A stretch of 7,592 bases of DNA, taken from contig JABHNP010000191.1 in the NCBI GenBank assembly GCA_018694455.1, positions 1 through 7,592 of the forward strand, read 5' to 3'. The notes under the pieces were generated by a model. That model searched no databases. It had not been told where the DNA came from and was given only the letters and a program-made list of their open reading frames with translations. The position numbers and the translations under genes were made by a program. The DNA comes from Planctomycetaceae bacterium (GTDB taxonomy: Bacteria > Planctomycetota > Planctomycetia > Pirellulales > UBA1268). Shown piece by piece: positions 6,735 through 7,592 of the stretch (within the stretch, counting starts at the first letter, position 1; the number at the start of each line of letters is the position of its first letter).

Positions 6735-7592
6735 TCACTCTGCTTCGAGTTTTTTTCGTGCCGATTCAATTTCTTGTTCCCGCTCTTCAGGCACCGCTGG
6801 CCAGGTCAGACCGAGCTGCTGGATCGTACCTGCCAATATTGTGGCAACCGCAGCGCGGCTCACCCATTTTTTGTCAGCAGGTATGACATACCATGGTGCA
6901 TGCTCAGTGCTGGTCGCTGCAATCATCTCTTCATAGGCTTTTGTATAGTCATCAAAGTATTGTCGCTCAGTAATATCGGCACCGGCAAACTTCCAGTGTT
7001 TATCTGGCCGATTGATACGATCGAGGAATCTGCTCTTCTGTTCTTCTTTCGACACATGCAAAAAGAACTTCACAATTTTCGTACCATTGCGGGCAAGATG
7101 CTTTTCAAAAGCATTGATATCATCAAACCGATCATTCCAAGTTTGATCTTTTGCATGCACATCCGGAATCCGCTGGGCTTCTAAAAGATTTGGGTGCACC
7201 CGAACAATCAGAACCTCTTCATAATAAGAACGATTAAATATGCCGATCCGACCACGTTCAGGTAATTTCTTCATGCACCGCCAAAGAAATGTATGATCGA
7301 GATCTTCTGAAGATGGCTCTTTGAAACTCGTGACTTCAACACCCTGCGGATTGACGCCACTCATTACATGCTTGATGGCACCGTCCTTACCAGCAGCGTC
7401 AAGTGCCTGGAACACAACGAGCACGCTCCACGTATCGGAGGCGTACAACAATTCTTGTAATTCTGCTAGTTCTTCAACACGATCCTCAAGAATTTTACCG
7501 GCATGCTTCTTTCGCTTTTTCTCTGACCGGTCTTCGTCACCTGCCCAGGATGGGTCACGTGCATCAAGTTTCGGTGCTTCACCCGATGACAC
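6735..7592 (-). CDS. PPK2-family polyphosphate kinase / polyphosphate:nucleotide phosphotransferase (N-terminus cut by window edge)
   Basis: This cytosolic enzyme transfers phosphate between polyphosphate and nucleotides, giving NDP or NTP. The visible 285 codons contain the P-loop QALDAAGKDG (62-71), IKHVMSGVNPQG (73-84), the Walker B region FNRSYYEEVLIVRVHP (119-134) and the lid-like FLDRINRPDKHWKF (189-202). Together these mark the PPK2 family, and the DAAGKDG and SGVNPQG wording resembles class III members, which can use AMP and ADP; the class is inferred. The frame is open to base 7592. The terminal GTG could be a start, but in relatives a Tyr-Arg-Val stretch often precedes the KLxxxDP motif seen at residues 8-14 here, so this GTG more likely encodes the Val and about 5-15 residues lie outside. 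The C-terminus ends in a charged Glu/Lys-rich helix. It is convergent with the polysaccharide genes, its promoter is beyond the right edge, and no functional link with them is evident. Confidence 0.93.
   Translation of the reverse strand: MSSGEAPKLDARDPSWAGDEDRSEKKRKKHAGKILEDRVEELAELQELLYASDTWSVLVVFQALDAAGKDGAIKHVMSGVNPQGVEVTSFKEPSSEDLDHTFLWRCMKKLPERGRIGIFNRSYYEEVLIVRVHPNLLEAQRIPDVHAKDQTWNDRFDDINAFEKHLARNGTKIVKFFLHVSKEEQKSRFLDRINRPDKHWKFAGADITERQYFDDYTKAYEEMIAATSTEHAPWYVIPADKKWVSRAAVATILAGTIQQLGLTWPAVPEEREQEIESARKKLEAE
6737..6756 (+). terminator. Weak candidate intrinsic terminator for the plus-strand operon
   Basis: ACTC (6737-6740) and GAGT (6747-6750) can form a perfect 4-bp stem with a 6-base loop, running into seven consecutive T (6750-6756). 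It lies 26 bases after the dehydratase stop, inside the 3' end of the convergent gene, where the T-run encodes part of the Lys-Lys-Leu tail on the other strand. The stem is too short and weak for a confident call; the T-run could simply reflect lysine codons. Confidence 0.25.

Noticed and set aside
6774..7184. 136-codon open frame on the plus strand opposite the PPK2 gene
   Set aside because: The minus-strand frame has clear PPK2 catalytic motifs across this region, and the plus-strand translation has no family features.
7590..7592. GTG at the window edge as the true start of the PPK2 gene
   Set aside because: It coincides exactly with the window edge, and relatives usually carry extra N-terminal residues with an Arg-Val before the segment seen here, so truncation by the edge is more likely.
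1..7592. A defence system, mobile element or CRISPR array hidden in the window
   Set aside because: Nearly all bases are accounted for by four coherent genes. No transposase, integrase, nuclease, spaced direct repeats or terminal inverted repeats were seen.

Overview
The window holds the downstream end of a cell-surface polysaccharide operon on the plus strand, followed by a convergent, unrelated gene on the minus strand. Coding density is very high: one 4-base gene overlap, one zero-base junction, and a 24-base gap between the two convergent genes. No RNA genes, insertion sequences, CRISPR arrays, attachment sites or origins are visible.

Layout. (1) Positions 1-1968, plus strand: a left-truncated polysaccharide co-polymerase (Wzz-type) fused to a bacterial tyrosine (BY) autokinase, ending in a strikingly regular Gly-Tyr repeat and an acidic tail. 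(2) Positions 1965-4778, plus strand: a 937-residue integral membrane protein of the O-antigen ligase / polymerase (Wzy_C, WaaL-like) family with a C-terminal region of about 390 residues carrying TPR-like repeats. (3) Positions 4779-6710, plus strand: a membrane-anchored long-form nucleotide-sugar 4,6-dehydratase (CapD/WbpM/PglF type). (4) Positions 6735-7592, minus strand: a PPK2-family polyphosphate kinase, cut by the right edge.

How the genes fit together. The dehydratase would make a 4-keto-6-deoxy intermediate from a UDP-N-acetylhexosamine. The WaaL/Wzy-like protein would join lipid-linked glycan units to each other or to an acceptor. The Wzz-kinase would set chain length or export, controlled by cycles of phosphorylation on its C-terminal tyrosines. 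Start/stop overlap and abutting genes suggest one transcript with translational coupling; its promoter and any glycosyltransferase or flippase genes would lie upstream of the window. The PPK2 gene looks like a neighbour of the locus rather than part of it.

Organism. The fused Wzz-BY-kinase points to a diderm (Gram-negative type) bacterium. The large ligase with an appended TPR region, moderate base composition and mixed codon use are compatible with a Planctomycetes/PVC-type bacterium, but this is an impression and no phylogenetic marker is present. All three surface genes are recognisable family members; the unusual points are the Gly-Tyr tail, the size and domain layout of the ligase-like protein, and some local deviations in the dehydratase.
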